Shown: positions 62,900 through 64,000 of the stretch, piece by piece
Layout of the letters: each line of letters starts with the position of its first letter
How positions within the stretch are numbered: position 1 is the first letter of the stretch
DNA from: Anaerolineae bacterium
GTDB lineage: Bacteria; Chloroflexota; Anaerolineae; B4-G1; SLSP01
Assembly: GCA_016931185.1 (NCBI GenBank)
Contig: JAFGFI010000028.1
Location: forward strand, 1-64,000
Reading direction: 5' to 3'
Length of the DNA stretch: 64,000 nucleotides
The notes under the pieces: generated by a model
Told to the model about the DNA's origin: nothing
Database searches by the model: none
What the model saw: only the letters and a program-made list of their open reading frames with translations
Position numbers and translations under genes: made by a program

Positions 62900-64000
62900 T
62901 TACGGCAATATCATCGCCTCACGTTCTGGTCCAACCCCAATGAAGGTGATGGGAACACCCACAATAGCTTCGATGCGGGCAATGTAAGTCTGTACCTTGG
63001 CGGGTAGATCGGCGCGGGTACGCGCGCCCGTAATATCTTCCTCCCAACCTGGCAATTCCTCATAGATGGGTATACTGCGTGTCAGGGCTTCTGCTCCCCA
63101 CTCGGCGGGAAAGTGTTCGACGCGCTCTCCATCTAGTTCATAAGCGACGGCGATTTTTAGTGTAGACTGCCCGCTGAGAACGTCCACTTTGGTCAGCGCG
63201 ATCTCGGTAAGGCCGTTGACCTGGGCCGCGTAGCGCAGGATAACGGCATCAAGCCAGCCACAACGGCGCGGTCGCCCGGTAGTAACCCCGAATTCGCCGC
63301 CGACCTGGCGGATGCGTTCACCAATTTCATTATTCAATTCGGTAGGGAAGGGGCCTGCACCAACGCGCGTTGTGTAGGCTTTCGCCACACCGACCACACG
63401 GGTTACGTCTTTAGGACCAAAGCCTAATCCCACCAACGCGCCGCCCGCGATGGGGGAAGAACTGGTAACATAAGGATATGTGCCAAAATTAAGATCAAGT
63501 AAGGTTCCTTGTGCGCCCTCGCAGAGAATGGGATGTCCTGCCCGCAATGTTTCGCCCAGTAGTGTGGTTCCGTCCACCAGGTGTGGGCGTAGTTGTTGTG
63601 CGGCATTGTGCAACTGCTCCACAATAGGAGTGACGGGTACAGGGTCCAGCCCATAAAGCTGGGTCAGACGCGCATTGTGCGCCTCTACCATCTCTCCTAC
63701 GGCCTCAGCGAAAACATTGAGATCGCGCATTGTCCCGGCGCGCAGGCCGGCACGACGCGCTTTGTCGGCGTAGGTGGGGCCGATACCACGTTTAGTAGTG
63801 CCAATGGCTTGTTGTCCCCGGCTTTTCTCGGAAGCACCGTCAAGTTCACGGTGAGTTGGGAGAATCAAGTGCGCGCCTGCCGCGAGTTTGAGATGGCGCG
63901 GAGAGACATCAACGCCCAATTCGCGCAAAGTTTGCATTTCACTCAATAAGACCAGGGGATTTACCACTGTACCTGCACCGATAAGACAAGTGTTTTCTGG
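62900..64000 (-). CDS. purA: Adenylosuccinate synthetase (5' end outside window)
   Basis: The frame is open to the right edge (PENTCLIGAGTVVNPLV at the edge), so the first ~60-65 residues with the GTP P-loop are missing; the ORF start at 63967 is an internal GTG. Present motifs: LPTHRELDGASE, GTTKRGIGPTYADKA, VVGVAKAYTTRVGAGPFPTE and TTGRPRRCGWLDAV. It joins IMP and aspartate with GTP in AMP synthesis. The C-terminus FIGVGPEREAMILP is intact. Confidence 0.97.
   Translation of the reverse strand, partial: PENTCLIGAGTVVNPLVLLSEMQTLRELGVDVSPRHLKLAAGAHLILPTHRELDGASEKSRGQQAIGTTKRGIGPTYADKARRAGLRAGTMRDLNVFAEAVGEMVEAHNARLTQLYGLDPVPVTPIVEQLHNAAQQLRPHLVDGTTLLGETLRAGHPILCEGAQGTLLDLNFGTYPYVTSSSPIAGGALVGLGFGPKDVTRVVGVAKAYTTRVGAGPFPTELNNEIGERIRQVGGEFGVTTGRPRRCGWLDAVILRYAAQVNGLTEIALTKVDVLSGQSTLKIAVAYELDGERVEHFPAEWGAEALTRSIPIYEELPGWEEDITGARTRADLPAKVQTYIARIEAIVGVPITFIGVGPEREAMILP

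Overview
The window looks like a chromosomal segment of an uncultured or environmental Chloroflexota bacterium (Anaerolineae/Caldilineae-like). This is an inference from three things: secreted proteins that end in a YLPLVLR-type tail, very large LamG/thrombospondin-3 surface proteins, and the housekeeping gene set. No rRNA is present to confirm it. Almost everything is on the minus strand. The first 9.4 kb are clearly G+C-richer than the following 34 kb.

Layout. (1) 1-9361: the first 3,120 codons of one giant exported protein (thrombospondin type 3 calcium repeats, a membrane block, five LamG-like domains) that runs off the left edge. It is preceded by a degenerate receiver-only protein and a decayed secreted-protein gene. 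(2) 10494-13813: a NarX/NarL-like histidine kinase and response regulator. (3) 13914-42873: a ~29 kb exopolysaccharide/cell-surface locus read right to left: HlyD-like adaptor, Wzz/BY-kinase, LpxL-like acyltransferase, Wzx flippase, phosphodiesterase, Wzy-like polymerase, second LpxL-like acyltransferase, two related TIM-barrel-like secreted proteins, GT4 glycosyltransferase, GNAT, a beta-helix/beta-propeller protein, two related SGNH-like hydrolases, priming sugar transferase, DegT aminotransferase, acyl carrier protein, AMP ligase, AsnB amidotransferase, NadE-like ATP pyrophosphatase and a WbpM-like 4,6-dehydratase. (4) 42874-43852: about 1 kb with no convincing gene. (5) 43853-52145: a mixed set (receiver protein, methyltransferase, adenosine deaminase, membrane spermidine-synthase-like protein, exported isoaspartyl methyltransferase, dual-specificity phosphatase, lipoprotein, zincin-like membrane protein). 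(6) 52506-56794: a housekeeping operon in transcription order tRNA-Thr(TGT), tRNA-Tyr, tRNA-Thr(GGT), tRNA-Trp, secE, nusG, rplK, rplA, L10 leader, rplJ, rplL, driven by a near-consensus promoter. (7) 56845-58998: an ABC-F protein preceded by a promoter, small leader ORF, intrinsic terminator and second mini-ORF, which looks like an attenuator. (8) 59130-64000: a GT-C-type membrane glycosyltransferase, alanine racemase, and purA cut by the right edge.

How it fits together. The surface locus has a full Wzx/Wzy set (priming transferase, flippase, polymerase, co-polymerase with tyrosine kinase). It also has an unusual block of carrier protein, AMP ligase, AsnB, NadE-like enzyme and aminotransferase, plus two acyltransferases. 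That set suggests (inference) that an activated acyl or aminoacyl group is built on the carrier and attached to the polymer as amide or ester. Three pairs of paralogues inside the locus and long G tracts in two of its surface genes are further notable points.

Several palindromic repeat families are scattered through the window. The clearest is a double-hairpin element present once on each side of the ribosomal-protein/ABC-F block.
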